Below, in pieces: positions 1-9,141 of a stretch of 64,000 nt of DNA. The notes below the pieces were generated by a model. That model worked only from the letters and a program-made list of their open reading frames with translations. It was not told where the DNA came from and ran no database searches. Each line of letters opens with the position of its first letter. Within the stretch, counting starts at the first letter, position 1. A program made the position numbers and the translations under genes. This stretch comes from Candidatus Cacconaster equi (GTDB taxonomy: Bacteria; Bacteroidota; Bacteroidia; Bacteroidales; UBA932). The stretch spans positions 1 to 64,000 of the forward strand of contig JAGHSK010000002.1 in NCBI GenBank assembly GCA_018065895.1, in the 5' to 3' direction.

Positions 1-1189
1 GTATAATGATTTTCAACAATATCTTGAAGCTGAGCTTCAATCTATAAGAGAAGCCGGCTTGTATAAGGAGGAGCGCGTGATCACTTCTGCACAGCAAGCT
101 GCCATCACTGTCAGCGGTGGCAAGGAAGTGCTTAATTTCTGCGCCAACAACTACCTCGGACTGGCAAACAGCCCTGAACTTGTAAAAGCCGCAAAGGATG
201 CTCTCGATTCTCACGGTTACGGAATGTCTTCAGTTCGTTTCATCTGCGGAACGGGCGACCTTCACAAGGAACTGGAGAAAAAGATTTCAGAATTTTTCGG
301 AACTGAGGATGCCATCCTGTATGCAGCGTGCTTCGATGCCAATGGTGGAGTTTTCGAGCCGCTCTTTGATGAGAATGATGCCATTATTTCAGATGCACTC
401 AATCACGCATCAATCATTGACGGAGTCCGCCTTTGCAAGGCACAACGCTACCGTTACGCAAATGCCGACATGGAAGAGCTTGAAAAATGCCTCAAGATGG
501 CCCAGGCACAGCGTCATAGGATCATTGTAACTGACGGTGTTTTCTCGATGGACGGAAACGTTGCCCCGGTTGACAAGATTTACGAACTGGCAAGCAAGTA
601 CAACGCCATGGTAATGGTTGACGAATCGCACTCCGCCGGAGTAGTCGGGAAGACCGGGCGAGGCACCACAGAGCAATTCAATCTCCGTGGCAAGATTGAA
701 ATTCTTACCGGTACCCTCGGAAAGAGTTTCGGAGGCGCTGTCGGAGGTTTCACCACAGGAAAGAAGGAAATCATCGCAATGCTTCGCCAACGTTCACGCC
801 CATATCTGTTCTCAAACTCGATTCCACCGATGATTGCGGCAGCCGGCATAAAGATGTTCGAAATGATGAGCCGGACAAACACCCTTCAGGACAAACTGCA
901 CGCCAATACCGAATATTTCATCGGCAGGATGAAGGCGGCAGGATTCGACATCAAGCCTACTCAGTCTGCAATTTGCGCCGTAATGCTTTACGATGCAAAA
1001 CTCTCTCAGGATATGGCCGCAAAACTTCAGGAAGAGGGCATCTATGTTACCGGCTTCTATTACCCGGTAGTTCCGAAAGGACAGGCCAGAATCAGAGTTC
1101 AGGTCTCTGCCGGACACGAAAAGGAGCATCTTGACAGGTGCGTAGCTGCATTCACAAAAATCGGCAAAGAACTCGGCGTCATCAAATAA
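1..1189 (+). CDS. kbl: glycine C-acetyltransferase (2-amino-3-ketobutyrate CoA ligase), start codon cut by window edge
   Basis: This PLP enzyme interconverts 2-amino-3-oxobutyrate plus CoA and glycine plus acetyl-CoA in threonine degradation. The open frame runs from base 2 without a stop, and 395 residues are visible, which is about full family length. Base 1 is a G that could be the last base of an ATG, so probably only the first two bases of the gene are missing. The in-frame TTG at 59 would cut off the usual N-terminal helix and is not the start. The PLP lysine lies in GTLGKSFGG near residue 242, and the cofactor-binding VDESHS lies near 207-212. A strong terminator follows the gene. Confidence 0.93.
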   Translation, partial: YNDFQQYLEAELQSIREAGLYKEERVITSAQQAAITVSGGKEVLNFCANNYLGLANSPELVKAAKDALDSHGYGMSSVRFICGTGDLHKELEKKISEFFGTEDAILYAACFDANGGVFEPLFDENDAIISDALNHASIIDGVRLCKAQRYRYANADMEELEKCLKMAQAQRHRIIVTDGVFSMDGNVAPVDKIYELASKYNAMVMVDESHSAGVVGKTGRGTTEQFNLRGKIEILTGTLGKSFGGAVGGFTTGKKEIIAMLRQRSRPYLFSNSIPPMIAAAGIKMFEMMSRTNTLQDKLHANTEYFIGRMKAAGFDIKPTQSAICAVMLYDAKLSQDMAAKLQEEGIYVTGFYYPVVPKGQARIRVQVSAGHEKEHLDRCVAAFTKIGKELGVIK

Positions 1190-1205
1190 CGTATCACAAA
1201 TCAAT

Positions 1206-1242
1206 AAAAAAGGGCTTCCGGAAATTCCGGAAGCCCTTTTTT
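1206..1242. terminator. bidirectional rho-independent terminator between kbl and tsf
   Basis: An 11-12 bp stem (1211-1221 with 1227-1237, AGGGCTTCCGG and its complement) has a short AT loop. It is flanked by an A-run on the left and a T-run on the right. It sits between two converging genes, so it can stop transcription from both sides. Confidence 0.9.
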
Positions 1243-1257
1243 CAAATAGTATGTCGA

Positions 1258-2256
1258 TTAGTCGTCGGTCAGAGAGAAACGATAGAATGCAATTACTTTT
1301 GCATCCTTGTCAACAGCAGCAATAGCATCCTTTACAGATGCCTTGTTGTCGCTCATCTGATATTCCTGTTCCTCAAGGGTATTCTCCTTGAAGAATTTCA
1401 TAAGACGACCATTGGCAATGTTCTGAATCATCTGTTCAGGCAGATTTGCAGCCTTTTGTTCCGCAACAGTCTTCTTGATTTCACGAGCCTGCTTAGCCTG
1501 TTCAGGAGTAAGCCATCCCTTAGCTGTATTTGACTCGATATGGTCTTCGCTGTCGCAATGAGCCGGATTGATGCCTGCTTTCTTCAAAGCGGCGTCAACG
1601 GCCTTCTGAATCTGCTCTTCCTTAGTCTTCTCAACAGCAACCTGAAGTTCCTTTTCAACAACTTCCTTAGGGCAGTCAGCAGCTGAAATGGCAACAGGGT
1701 TCATACTTACGACCTGCATTGCCACACCTTTTCCGAGTTCCTCAGCAACTGGCTTGTTGAATCCAATGATTGCACCGAGCTTGCCGTTGATGGCGTGTAC
1801 ATACTGTGCAATGTAAGGAGCCTCGAGTCTTGCATAGAAGGCAAGAGTGTGTTTTTCGCCGCTCTTTCCTGTCTGCTGTGAAATTGCATCTTCAACAGTT
1901 TCACCATTGGCCATCTTGGTAGCTTTGAGAGCTTCAAGGTCAGCAGGGAAATTTGCGATGGCCGCATCAGCGATGCCATTGGCCAAAGCCTGGAATTCAG
2001 CGTTTGAAGATACGAAGTCGGTTTCGCAGCCAAGACACACGATAATGGCCTTGTTTCCTGCAACGCGTACTTTCACTGCACCTTCAGTTGTTTCACGGTC
2101 AGCGCGCTTAGCCGCTACAAGTTTACCTTTCTCACGAATAATTTCCTGAGCACGCGTGAAGTCACCGTCAGCCTCTACGAGGGCCTTCTTGCAGTCCATC
2201 ATACCGGCGCCGGTCATCTGACGCAACTTTGCTACATCTTTAGCTGTAATGTTCAT
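1258..2256 (-). CDS. tsf: translation elongation factor Ts
   Basis: EF-Ts exchanges GDP for GTP on EF-Tu. The 332-residue protein starts with a UBA-like helix bundle (residues about 5-45, with TGAGMMDCKKAL). It then carries the conserved TDFV motif at 79-82, which inserts into EF-Tu. The length is that of the longer Bacteroidota EF-Ts. It is the last gene of rplM-rpsI-rpsB-tsf, 21 bp after rpsB, and ends at a bidirectional terminator. Confidence 0.97.
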   Translation of the reverse strand: MNITAKDVAKLRQMTGAGMMDCKKALVEADGDFTRAQEIIREKGKLVAAKRADRETTEGAVKVRVAGNKAIIVCLGCETDFVSSNAEFQALANGIADAAIANFPADLEALKATKMANGETVEDAISQQTGKSGEKHTLAFYARLEAPYIAQYVHAINGKLGAIIGFNKPVAEELGKGVAMQVVSMNPVAISAADCPKEVVEKELQVAVEKTKEEQIQKAVDAALKKAGINPAHCDSEDHIESNTAKGWLTPEQAKQAREIKKTVAEQKAANLPEQMIQNIANGRLMKFFKENTLEEQEYQMSDNKASVKDAIAAVDKDAKVIAFYRFSLTDD

Positions 2257-2277
2257 GGTTAAAGATTTTAAGGTTAA

Positions 2278-3066
2278 TTATTCTTCTGTTTTAGGAGCTT
2301 TAGCTGCCTTGGGAGCCTTTGCTTTAGGAGCATCCTCTTCCTTTACAGGAGCTTCATCCTTCTCTTTCTCTTTTTCGATACGACGTTCTTCAAGACCCTC
2401 TGCAATAGCCTGGCAGAGTGTTCCGGTGATAAGCTGAATACTCTTTGCTGCATCGTCGTTTGCTGGAATCACATAATCAATTGTGGTAGGATCGCAACAT
2501 GTATCAACCATTGCGATAACAGGGATATTGAGACGATTTGCTTCGCGTACAGCGTTGATTTCCTTCTGAACGTCAACAACGAAAATTGCTGAAGGAAGGC
2601 GGTTGAGGTCGGCGATTGAGCCGAGGTTCTTCTCAAGTTTAGCTCTCTGGCGTGATACCTGGAGACGCTCGCGTTTTGCCAAAGTATCGAATGTTCCGTC
2701 AGTAATCATCTTGTCGATGGTATTCATCTTCTTGACGGCCTTGCGGATAGTAGGGAAGTTGGTAAGCATGCCACCTGCCCAGCGCTCGGTTACGTATGGC
2801 ATATTGACGTTTTTAGCGCATTCTGCCACGATGTCTTTGGCCTGTTTCTTTGTAGCTACAAAAAGAATCTTGCGGCCTGCCTTTGCAAGCTGCTTCATCA
2901 TATTTGAAGCCTCATCTATTTTGACAACAGTCTTATGCAGGTCGATGATATGGATTCCGTTTTTCTCCATGAAAATATAAGGAGCCATCTTAGGATTCCA
3001 TTTTCTCTTCAGGTGACCGAAGTGAACACCTGCATCAAGTAAGTCCTGGAAATTAGTTCTAGACAT
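2278..3066 (-). CDS. rpsB: 30S ribosomal protein S2
   Basis: This is a 262-residue S2 protein of the small ribosomal subunit. The N-terminus FQDLLDAGVHFGH and the central FVATKKQAKDI and RWAGGMLTNF motifs are typical. The last 35 or so residues form an Ala/Lys/Pro/Glu-rich tail, probably disordered, beyond the core fold. It is followed by tsf, as in most bacteria. A 183-base gap separates it from rpsI, long for an operon of ribosomal proteins. Confidence 0.97.
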   Translation of the reverse strand: MSRTNFQDLLDAGVHFGHLKRKWNPKMAPYIFMEKNGIHIIDLHKTVVKIDEASNMMKQLAKAGRKILFVATKKQAKDIVAECAKNVNMPYVTERWAGGMLTNFPTIRKAVKKMNTIDKMITDGTFDTLAKRERLQVSRQRAKLEKNLGSIADLNRLPSAIFVVDVQKEINAVREANRLNIPVIAMVDTCCDPTTIDYVIPANDDAAKSIQLITGTLCQAIAEGLEERRIEKEKEKDEAPVKEEDAPKAKAPKAAKAPKTEE

Positions 3067-3249
3067 TTTGAATGTTTTTTATTTGGTTTTAATTCTATAC
3101 TCTCCTTTAAAGCGAGAGTCCTCTTTTCATCAATCAGGAGTAGCGGCTCCGCCGGTCTCCTCGATTTTCCGCAGCGAGACAAACTTCAGGCAGCCACAAG
3201 GGATCCGGGAGTTTTGAATCTCGACTGTGCTTCAAGTAAATCAGCGATA
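3067..3249 (-). promoter_or_regulatory. 183-base rpsI-rpsB spacer, candidate structured leader of rpsB
   Basis: No convincing reading frame and no TAnnTTTG promoter are visible here. On the minus strand a 6-bp stem (ACTCTC with GAGAGT) lies close to the rpsB start, and GC-rich pairing blocks lie further upstream. Ribosomal protein operons often hold autoregulatory RNA leaders in such spacers, so an S2-binding leader is a reasonable guess. The sequence alone does not prove it. Confidence 0.3.
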
Positions 3250-3639
3250 CTATCGTTTGCTGAACTGGAAGCGTCTACGTGCACCAGGCTGTCCAGGTTT
3301 CTTACGTTCAACCTCACGGGCGTCACGGGTAAGAAAACCGTTAGACTTCAAAACAGGGCGATAAGCCTCTGCATCGGCTTTGCAAAGAGCGCGGGCGATA
3401 CCGAGACGGATAGCCTCTGCCTGACCTTTGATTCCACCGCCGTCAACATTGATCTTGATGTCAAAGTTTGCGAGGGTCTCTGTAAGGCTCAATGGCTGGT
3501 TAACGATATATTTCAATGTGTCTTCCTTGAAATATTCATCCAAAGGACGGCCATTGATTGTGATTGTACCGTTACCATTGCACAGATAAACGCGAGCAAC
3601 TGCTGATTTACGTCTGCCAAGGGCGTTAATTACTTCCAT
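3250..3639 (-). CDS. rpsI: 30S ribosomal protein S9
   Basis: This 129-residue S9 shows the family start [14 protein letters not shown], the central IKVNVDGGG-like stretch, and the highly basic C-terminus ending in RRRFQFSKR, which reaches toward the P-site tRNA. It lies 8 bp after rplM in the same transcript, the usual L13-S9 pairing. Confidence 0.97.
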   Translation of the reverse strand: MEVINALGRRKSAVARVYLCNGNGTITINGRPLDEYFKEDTLKYIVNQPLSLTETLANFDIKINVDGGGIKGQAEAIRLGIARALCKADAEAYRPVLKSNGFLTRDAREVERKKPGQPGARRRFQFSKR

Positions 3640-3647
3640 GCTGCGAT

Positions 3648-4100
3648 TTAAATTTCGTTAAGGTTAATTTGTTTTGGTTGCTGTGCCTGATGAGGATGCT
3701 CTGCGCCTTCATATACATAAAGGTTGCGGAACAGCTGTGCACCAAGGCGATTCTTTGGAAGCATACCTTTTACGGCATTCTCCACAACTGCAGTCGGCTT
3801 TTTGGCCATAAGCTTCTCAGGTGTGGTGTAGCGCTGTCCTCCCGGATAACCGGTGTGGTGTACGTACACCTTGTCCGTCATCTTGTTGCCTGTCATGCGG
3901 ACTTTTGCGGCGTTGATAATGATAACATTGTCGCCACAATCAACATGAGGGGTGAAGTTTGCCTTCTCCTTTCCACGAAGGACGAGGGCAACTCTGGAAG
4001 CCAGACGACCAAGAACCTGATCTGTAGCATCAATGACTACCCAATTCTTTGTTGCGGTAGCATTGTTGACTGAGATAGTCTTGTAACTTAAAGTGTCCAC
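3648..4100 (-). CDS. rplM: 50S ribosomal protein L13
   Basis: This 150-residue L13 has the family motifs [25 protein letters not shown] and [10 protein letters not shown]. The start codon is GTG at 4100, giving MDTLSYKT, the N-terminus expected in Bacteroidota L13. It is the first gene of the rplM-rpsI-rpsB-tsf operon, under the promoter at 4162-4192. Confidence 0.96.
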   Translation of the reverse strand: MDTLSYKTISVNNATATKNWVVIDATDQVLGRLASRVALVLRGKEKANFTPHVDCGDNVIIINAAKVRMTGNKMTDKVYVHHTGYPGGQRYTTPEKLMAKKPTAVVENAVKGMLPKNRLGAQLFRNLYVYEGAEHPHQAQQPKQINLNEI

Positions 4101-4141
4101 TTTGTTGATTTTTAGGTTAATACTTAATTTTTGCTGCGATT

Positions 4142-4158
4142 CCCCCTAATTTTGGGGG
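4142..4158 (-). promoter_or_regulatory. GC hairpin at the predicted 5' end of the rplM operon mRNA
   Basis: On the minus strand CCCCC and GGGGG pair around a 7-base AT loop. The first base lies about four bases after the -7 element, so the hairpin would start almost exactly at the 5' end of the mRNA. It may stabilise the transcript or act as a regulatory leader. The str operon has a similar arrangement. Confidence 0.5.
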
Positions 4159-4161
4159 CTG

Positions 4162-4192
4162 CAAATTTACTAATAATTTTCAGTACGGCAAA
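4162..4192 (-). promoter_or_regulatory. Bacteroidota-type promoter of the rplM operon
   Basis: On the minus strand TTTG (4192-4189), a 19-base spacer and TAAATTTG (4169-4162) match the Bacteroidota primary sigma consensus TTTG/TAnnTTTG. Confidence 0.8.
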
Positions 4193-4265
4193 TTATTTTC
4201 CCAAAATGGCGGCCAATTGTTGAAAAGTCTGTTCAAAAAGTGAATTCTAATTGATATGCGTTTGT

Positions 4266-4273
4266 TATTTTTG
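4266..4273 (+). promoter_or_regulatory. -7 element of the dusB-lpxK promoter
   Basis: TATTTTTG matches TAnnTTTG exactly and ends five bases before the dusB GTG, predicting a nearly leaderless mRNA. No clear -33 TTTG is seen at the right distance. Confidence 0.55.
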
Positions 4274-4278
4274 CGTCC

Positions 4279-5253
4279 GTGAAAATAGGAAACATAGACC
4301 TTGGCCAAAGACCGGTGATACTGGCTCCGATGGAAGACGTGACCGACGCCTCCTTCAGGTTCATATGCAAGGAATATGGCGCCGACATGGTCTATACGGA
4401 ATTCATTTCATCCGACGGATTGATTCGCGATGCCGTAAAGACTATTGCGAAGATGCAGGTATGCGATGCGGAACGCCCGATCGGCATACAGATCTACGGA
4501 CACATTCCTGATGCGATGGTGGAAGCGGCTGTGCGGGCGGAAGCTGCAGGTCCTGATCTGATTGACATCAATTTCGGCTGTCCTGTAAACAAAATCGCGA
4601 AAAGAGGCGCCGGCAGCGGGATGATGAGGGAGCCGGACAAGATGGTGGAGATTACGCGAAGAGTGGTGGAGGCCGTAAAACTGCCGGTTACAGTCAAAAC
4701 CCGCCTCGGGTGGGATGATGACAGCAAAATAATAGTGGAGCTTGCGGAACGTCTGCAGGATGTCGGTATTTCAGCTCTGACGATACACGGGCGGACCAGA
4801 TGCCAGCTTTACAAGGGTGAGGCGGACTGGACGCTGATAGGCCAGGTGAAAAGCAACCCGAGAATGACCATTCCGATTATCGGAAACGGTGATATAACCA
4901 CGCCCGAAAAGGCAAAGGACGCGTTTGACAGATACGGCGTTGACGGCGTGATGATAGGCCGGGCCAGCTTCGGCCACCCGTGGATTTTCAAGGAGGTGAA
5001 ACACTACCTGGAGACAGGTGAGATTCTGCCGCCTATGAGTGTGGCGGACAGAGTTGCCCTGGCAAAGAAACATCTTGCCAAATCCTTGTCAGTAAAGGGA
5101 GACCGCGTAGGCGTACTTGAAATGAGACGGCACTTGAGCTGCTATTTCAAAGGTCTTGACAACTTCAAGGAGACACGCTTGAAGCTCGTGACCACCAATG
5201 AACCGGACAAATTGTTCGAATTGTTAGATTACATAAACGAAACTTGGAAATAG
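4279..5253 (+). CDS. dusB: tRNA-dihydrouridine synthase
   Basis: This FMN enzyme reduces uridines in the tRNA D-loop to dihydrouridine. The 324-residue TIM-barrel protein has the N-terminal LAPMEDVTDASFR motif. The catalytic cysteine lies in DINFGCPVNKIA (Cys101), followed by GAGSGMM, VKTRLGWDDD and HGRTR. The start is GTG at 4279, just after a -7 promoter element. lpxK follows after 6 bp, so the two are probably co-transcribed. The Dus subfamily was judged by eye; DusB is the best fit. Confidence 0.9.
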   Translation: MKIGNIDLGQRPVILAPMEDVTDASFRFICKEYGADMVYTEFISSDGLIRDAVKTIAKMQVCDAERPIGIQIYGHIPDAMVEAAVRAEAAGPDLIDINFGCPVNKIAKRGAGSGMMREPDKMVEITRRVVEAVKLPVTVKTRLGWDDDSKIIVELAERLQDVGISALTIHGRTRCQLYKGEADWTLIGQVKSNPRMTIPIIGNGDITTPEKAKDAFDRYGVDGVMIGRASFGHPWIFKEVKHYLETGEILPPMSVADRVALAKKHLAKSLSVKGDRVGVLEMRRHLSCYFKGLDNFKETRLKLVTTNEPDKLFELLDYINETWK

Positions 5254-5259
5254 ATTGGC

Positions 5260-6456
5260 ATGATCAGCAAATTCTTACTTTTTCCATATTATCTGACCTT
5301 GAAGATCAGGAATCACCTCTATGACACAGGAAAGCTGAAATCGACGAGGTACGACATTCCTGTGCTGTCAGTCGGCAACATAGCTGCGGGAGGGACTGGA
5401 AAAACCCCTATGGTGGAGTTGATGCTAAAGATTTTGTCTGAGAAGAGCAAAGTGGCCGTGCTTTCAAGGGGATATAAGAGGAAAAGCAAGGGCTTTCGTC
5501 TGGTCAATTGCGACGATTCCGCTGAAATTGTCGGAGATGAGCCTCTTCAGATCAAAAGGAAATTCCCTCAGGCAATCGTCGCCGTTGATATCGAACGTAC
5601 CAATGCCATTGAACAGCTGCTTTCTCTCAACCAAAGCGAACGCCCTGACATCATTCTGCTCGACGATGCCATGCAATACAGGAAGCTCATTCCAAGTGAA
5701 ACTTTTGCTCTTGTCGATTACAACCGCCCGCTTTTCAAGGATGAGCTCCTGCCCATCGGCCGCTTGAGAGACATCCCCAACCAGATACGCCGCGCAGAAA
5801 CCGTAATTTTGACAAAATCTCCGGAATATCTCAACGAATGGGAAATAGGGAGAGCACGGCAGGCTAACAGACTCCGCCCCGAGCAGAACCTCTATTTCAC
5901 CAAACTGCACTACTGTACACCTAAAGCTGTCTTTGAAGGAATCGGTGACAACCACTACATATATTCCAAGGAAGTATTCCTTTTCTCAGGCATAGCCGAT
6001 GACAAACTGATACTGCTCCATTTGAGTGAAAAATATGAATGGATCGCCCATAAACGCTTTTCGGATCACCATTCCTTTACAAAACACGACATCAACTCAC
6101 TGCGTCGCTTCGCACAGAAGCATCCTCGGACGCTGCTGCTCACCACAGAAAAAGACGCTCAGAGGCTGCTGCATCGAGATAACCTCGGCGATGATGTAAA
6201 GAAAAGGCTCTTCTATCTGCCTGTCGAGACCGAATTCCTTACCTGGGACGAATATTTCCGCTTCCAGAAAGCACTGCTTGAATATGTGCCGGCCAAAGCT
6301 ACTGAACCTCAAGAAGAAGAAAAAGCAGAAGCAGCAGCATCAAAGCAGGAGGAAGTCCCGGAGATGGAGCAAAAAGAAAGCCCGGAGCCTCAGAAAGAGG
6401 AGAAACCGGGCTATCTCAAACCTATGGAACCTGTAAACGGAGGTCTGCTCTTCTGA
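5260..6456 (+). CDS. lpxK: tetraacyldisaccharide 4'-kinase (lipid A pathway)
   Basis: LpxK phosphorylates the 4'-position of the lipid A disaccharide precursor at the inner membrane. The N-terminus is hydrophobic, and the P-loop lies in AAGGTGKTP (residues 42-50). The motifs LSRGYKRKS and LLDDAMQYR are also family features. The protein has 398 residues. The last 55 or so form an acidic Glu/Gln/Pro-rich tail not needed for the kinase fold and probably disordered. It ends only 8 bp from the converging MG2-like gene, with no terminator visible between them. Confidence 0.93.
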   Translation: MISKFLLFPYYLTLKIRNHLYDTGKLKSTRYDIPVLSVGNIAAGGTGKTPMVELMLKILSEKSKVAVLSRGYKRKSKGFRLVNCDDSAEIVGDEPLQIKRKFPQAIVAVDIERTNAIEQLLSLNQSERPDIILLDDAMQYRKLIPSETFALVDYNRPLFKDELLPIGRLRDIPNQIRRAETVILTKSPEYLNEWEIGRARQANRLRPEQNLYFTKLHYCTPKAVFEGIGDNHYIYSKEVFLFSGIADDKLILLHLSEKYEWIAHKRFSDHHSFTKHDINSLRRFAQKHPRTLLLTTEKDAQRLLHRDNLGDDVKKRLFYLPVETEFLTWDEYFRFQKALLEYVPAKATEPQEEEKAEAAASKQEEVPEMEQKESPEPQKEEKPGYLKPMEPVNGGLLF

Positions 6457-6464
6457 TTACATCT

Positions 6465-8990
6465 CTATCTGTAAACCTTTTCAGTTGAGAAGAAAGGCCG
6501 TCCTTCTTCTGTCATACCTTCGAGGACAATCGTATAAGGCACCTTGTGGTCTGAAGTATAGAAATCAAACTTGATTTCTCCATCTTCGGAGGTCAGAGCC
6601 GGATCCCAATAGAGTGTACTGCGCATCTTTTCAGGCATCCTCCTTGATGCTGACGACTCATATACAGGGTTGTAAAATCTTCTCGGCCGCTGCCATCCCA
6701 AAGGAACACCTTCATCCACGTTTGTGGCTGAATCGTGAACGAGCATCTTGGTCTTGATAAGAATCACACTTCTCGGTGCAAGCATATTGCCGGCAGAAGT
6801 ATTGAACTGCATCGCATCATTTCCCTTGATGTATGCGAAACCTTCAAGATCCGACACGTTGATGCCTTCAAGAGCCTCACAGGTAGTCTGCATTCCATTC
6901 ATGAACACGATGATTTCCTCCCATCCGCTTGTCAGACTGAACTGGCTTGAAACCCTTTGAGTACGGCACATGATGGTTCTCGCCCCTGTCTGGGTATCCG
7001 TGGTGTCTCCGTCAAAACTTACGACCATGTCACCGAAGCGCAAAGGAGGGCAAGTTGAAACTATGTAGGTCATCAAATCATAATCGGCATATTGGGCAAG
7101 CTCCGACTCAGAGCGATATTGGCCCTCCTTGAAAGTGAAATCAGGGAACGGTGATATGTTCACGTCCTTCCGCACTCTGGCACCGGTCACATAAGAAGGA
7201 TTCAACGTATAAACCATCTCTCCTCCTGCCTGATAATATTCGCTCATCGCCTCCAGCTTATACTGATTGTCATATCCTGAACGGCTCAAATAAGATGGAT
7301 ATTTGTGATATTTTGCGAAGATGTCCGGATCTACGTAAGGGGTGAAACGCTTTGTGGAGCCACCAAGGCTCATGGCAGCTACAAGGAACTTGGTCCCTTC
7401 AGGGAAATCAAGGCCGTTCAACGCGAAATATCCTGTTGTATCAAGCTGTCCCATTGCGGTGAAGCCGATTGACGGAGCCACGAATGAAACGATCGATTTC
7501 CTCGCCTTGGCAAACGAACCCTTCACCACTCCGCTGATTGATTGTGAATACTCCTTTCCGAACTGCGGCATCATGCTTTCACCCTTCATGATCTTAGGCA
7601 GGTCATAATATTTCCAGCCGTGAGTCAGCATAACCATATCCATTTCACGGATTCTCTCCGCAAGCGGTCTGTTCTCATCAAAAAGACGTTGTGAATTCTC
7701 CACGAACGACATCAGTTCACTGCCCAGGTAGTGGTATGACACAATATTGTATCCCTTTCCGGAATATGGGGCATAACTGTCGTCCGACACGGAAACCGAG
7801 TAATCTCCCTGCGGTGCCTTGACACTGCATGATACACGTTCCTTCGGCCCGTATTCCTCCTTTCCCTCCTGGATTTTTGAAGTCAGTGAAGCTGATGGAT
7901 ATACGAAGAAAGCTCTTTCCGCATACACGTTACCATCCTTGTCAATAACGGCAACATTGTTTATGCCGTCGGCCAGAAGGTTGTAAGGAACCTTCATACG
8001 GCTGTTGCGGATGCTGTATGGTATCGCCATGAATATTTCCGTACCGTCATGCACCACCACATAGGTAGAGTCCGGGAGCTCCAGATTACATTTAGAAACC
8101 ACAACCTCCGCTGCATCCTTTGCCGCATTGAGAGTGATTATAACCGCTGAAGGGGCCGGCTTAGGAAAATCCACCTTCTTGTCAAGTCCGTTCTCATCCG
8201 TAACTTTCGCAATGATTTTCTCTTCTCCGGCAGGGATGAACGCATTGACGCAAGCCATACCATATCTATCTGTCCTGAACTCTGAGAGAAGCTGGTCTCC
8301 GGCAAAAATCTGTCCGCTGACCTCTGTGCCCAGACCGTCCTGCCCCACTGCACGTACACCGAACCTCGCAGGCTGACCTGACACGTACCTGCCGCTCTCC
8401 GGAAGGAACTGCACGTCAACGTCATATTTCACAGTTCTCTTCTTTGTATAAGGATTTTCAACACCCATATCCTCATATTTCTTCTCCTCACGCACCTCCT
8501 GTTCAACCATCTGCTTGACCACGTCATCCTTCATAGGATTACGTATCTCGAGGTTCTTGAAGAACATATATTCAGGCTCCCTGTTAAGCATCCAGTATGT
8601 ATAAGCCCTGACAGTGGCTATGCCGGTGTTGAGATTCTCCGGAATCTTCATATAGCCTGTGAACATTCCGTCATTCCTCTTCACCTTCACCCTTGTACGG
8701 ACGTCATATCTGTTCTCGCTCTTGTTATTGGCCAGATTCTTCTCAGCCATTTCCGAAAAAAGTTCCACATATATATAATTGCACTCCGGAAATTCTGACA
8801 GCGCTGACACGTTGGTAAGATAGCCCTTGAACCAAAGAGTGTCACCTACGCAGTAAACCTCACGGTCAGTGTGCAGGTACAACTTTTCGGGAGAGAGCAG
8901 TTTTGAATACTGCTCGAAATTATCATCGGCAAAAACTGCTGAGCAGAGCAAAAGCCCTGAAAGTACAGTTACAATTCCCAATCTCTTCAT
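6465..8990 (-). CDS. large exported MG2-like protein with a receptor-plug-like segment
   Basis: This 841-residue protein has a signal peptide (residues 1-21). It continues with the EKLYLHTDREVYCVGDTLWFKGYL type of start seen in MG2 (macroglobulin-like) domain proteins of Bacteroidota. Several beta-sandwich repeats probably follow. Around residues 680-760, VFMNGMQ, then VSDLEGFAYIKGNDA, then PRSVILIKTK resemble a degenerate TonB-receptor plug, yet no beta-barrel follows. It ends with a strand typical of this family (TIVLEGMTEEGRPFF). The protein at 57656-59341 has the same architecture. The function is unknown; a periplasmic or surface accessory role is inferred. Confidence 0.7.
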   Translation of the reverse strand: MKRLGIVTVLSGLLLCSAVFADDNFEQYSKLLSPEKLYLHTDREVYCVGDTLWFKGYLTNVSALSEFPECNYIYVELFSEMAEKNLANNKSENRYDVRTRVKVKRNDGMFTGYMKIPENLNTGIATVRAYTYWMLNREPEYMFFKNLEIRNPMKDDVVKQMVEQEVREEKKYEDMGVENPYTKKRTVKYDVDVQFLPESGRYVSGQPARFGVRAVGQDGLGTEVSGQIFAGDQLLSEFRTDRYGMACVNAFIPAGEEKIIAKVTDENGLDKKVDFPKPAPSAVIITLNAAKDAAEVVVSKCNLELPDSTYVVVHDGTEIFMAIPYSIRNSRMKVPYNLLADGINNVAVIDKDGNVYAERAFFVYPSASLTSKIQEGKEEYGPKERVSCSVKAPQGDYSVSVSDDSYAPYSGKGYNIVSYHYLGSELMSFVENSQRLFDENRPLAERIREMDMVMLTHGWKYYDLPKIMKGESMMPQFGKEYSQSISGVVKGSFAKARKSIVSFVAPSIGFTAMGQLDTTGYFALNGLDFPEGTKFLVAAMSLGGSTKRFTPYVDPDIFAKYHKYPSYLSRSGYDNQYKLEAMSEYYQAGGEMVYTLNPSYVTGARVRKDVNISPFPDFTFKEGQYRSESELAQYADYDLMTYIVSTCPPLRFGDMVVSFDGDTTDTQTGARTIMCRTQRVSSQFSLTSGWEEIIVFMNGMQTTCEALEGINVSDLEGFAYIKGNDAMQFNTSAGNMLAPRSVILIKTKMLVHDSATNVDEGVPLGWQRPRRFYNPVYESSASRRMPEKMRSTLYWDPALTSEDGEIKFDFYTSDHKVPYTIVLEGMTEEGRPFFSTEKVYR

Positions 8991-9024
8991 ATTTCAGTAT
9001 ATAATAATCCAATTTAATTAGACA

Positions 9025-9032
9025 CAAATTTA
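9025..9032 (-). promoter_or_regulatory. -7 element upstream of the 6465-8990 gene
   Basis: TAAATTTG on the minus strand fits TAnnTTTG and lies 34 bases before the start codon. The -33 box is weak. Confidence 0.5.
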
Positions 9033-9064
9033 CGAAGAAGATTTAATCATACCTCACTTTATTA

Positions 9065-9104
9065 TAAAAAAGATAAGCAAGGCTGCCCGAAAATCCGGAC
9101 AGCC
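9065..9104 (-). terminator. probable terminator after the SusD remnant
   Basis: A 9-bp GC-rich stem with one mismatch (9081-9089 with 9096-9104) has a short AT loop. A T-run follows on the minus strand, separated by a few bases. Confidence 0.5.
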
Positions 9105-9141
9105 CTGCCAAATAATCTGATCTTAGATCAGTTACAAAAGA

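Noticed and set aside
59-61. TTG at 59 as the start of kbl
   Set aside because: The frame continues to base 2 with residues typical of the Kbl N-terminal helix; the true start is cut by the window edge.
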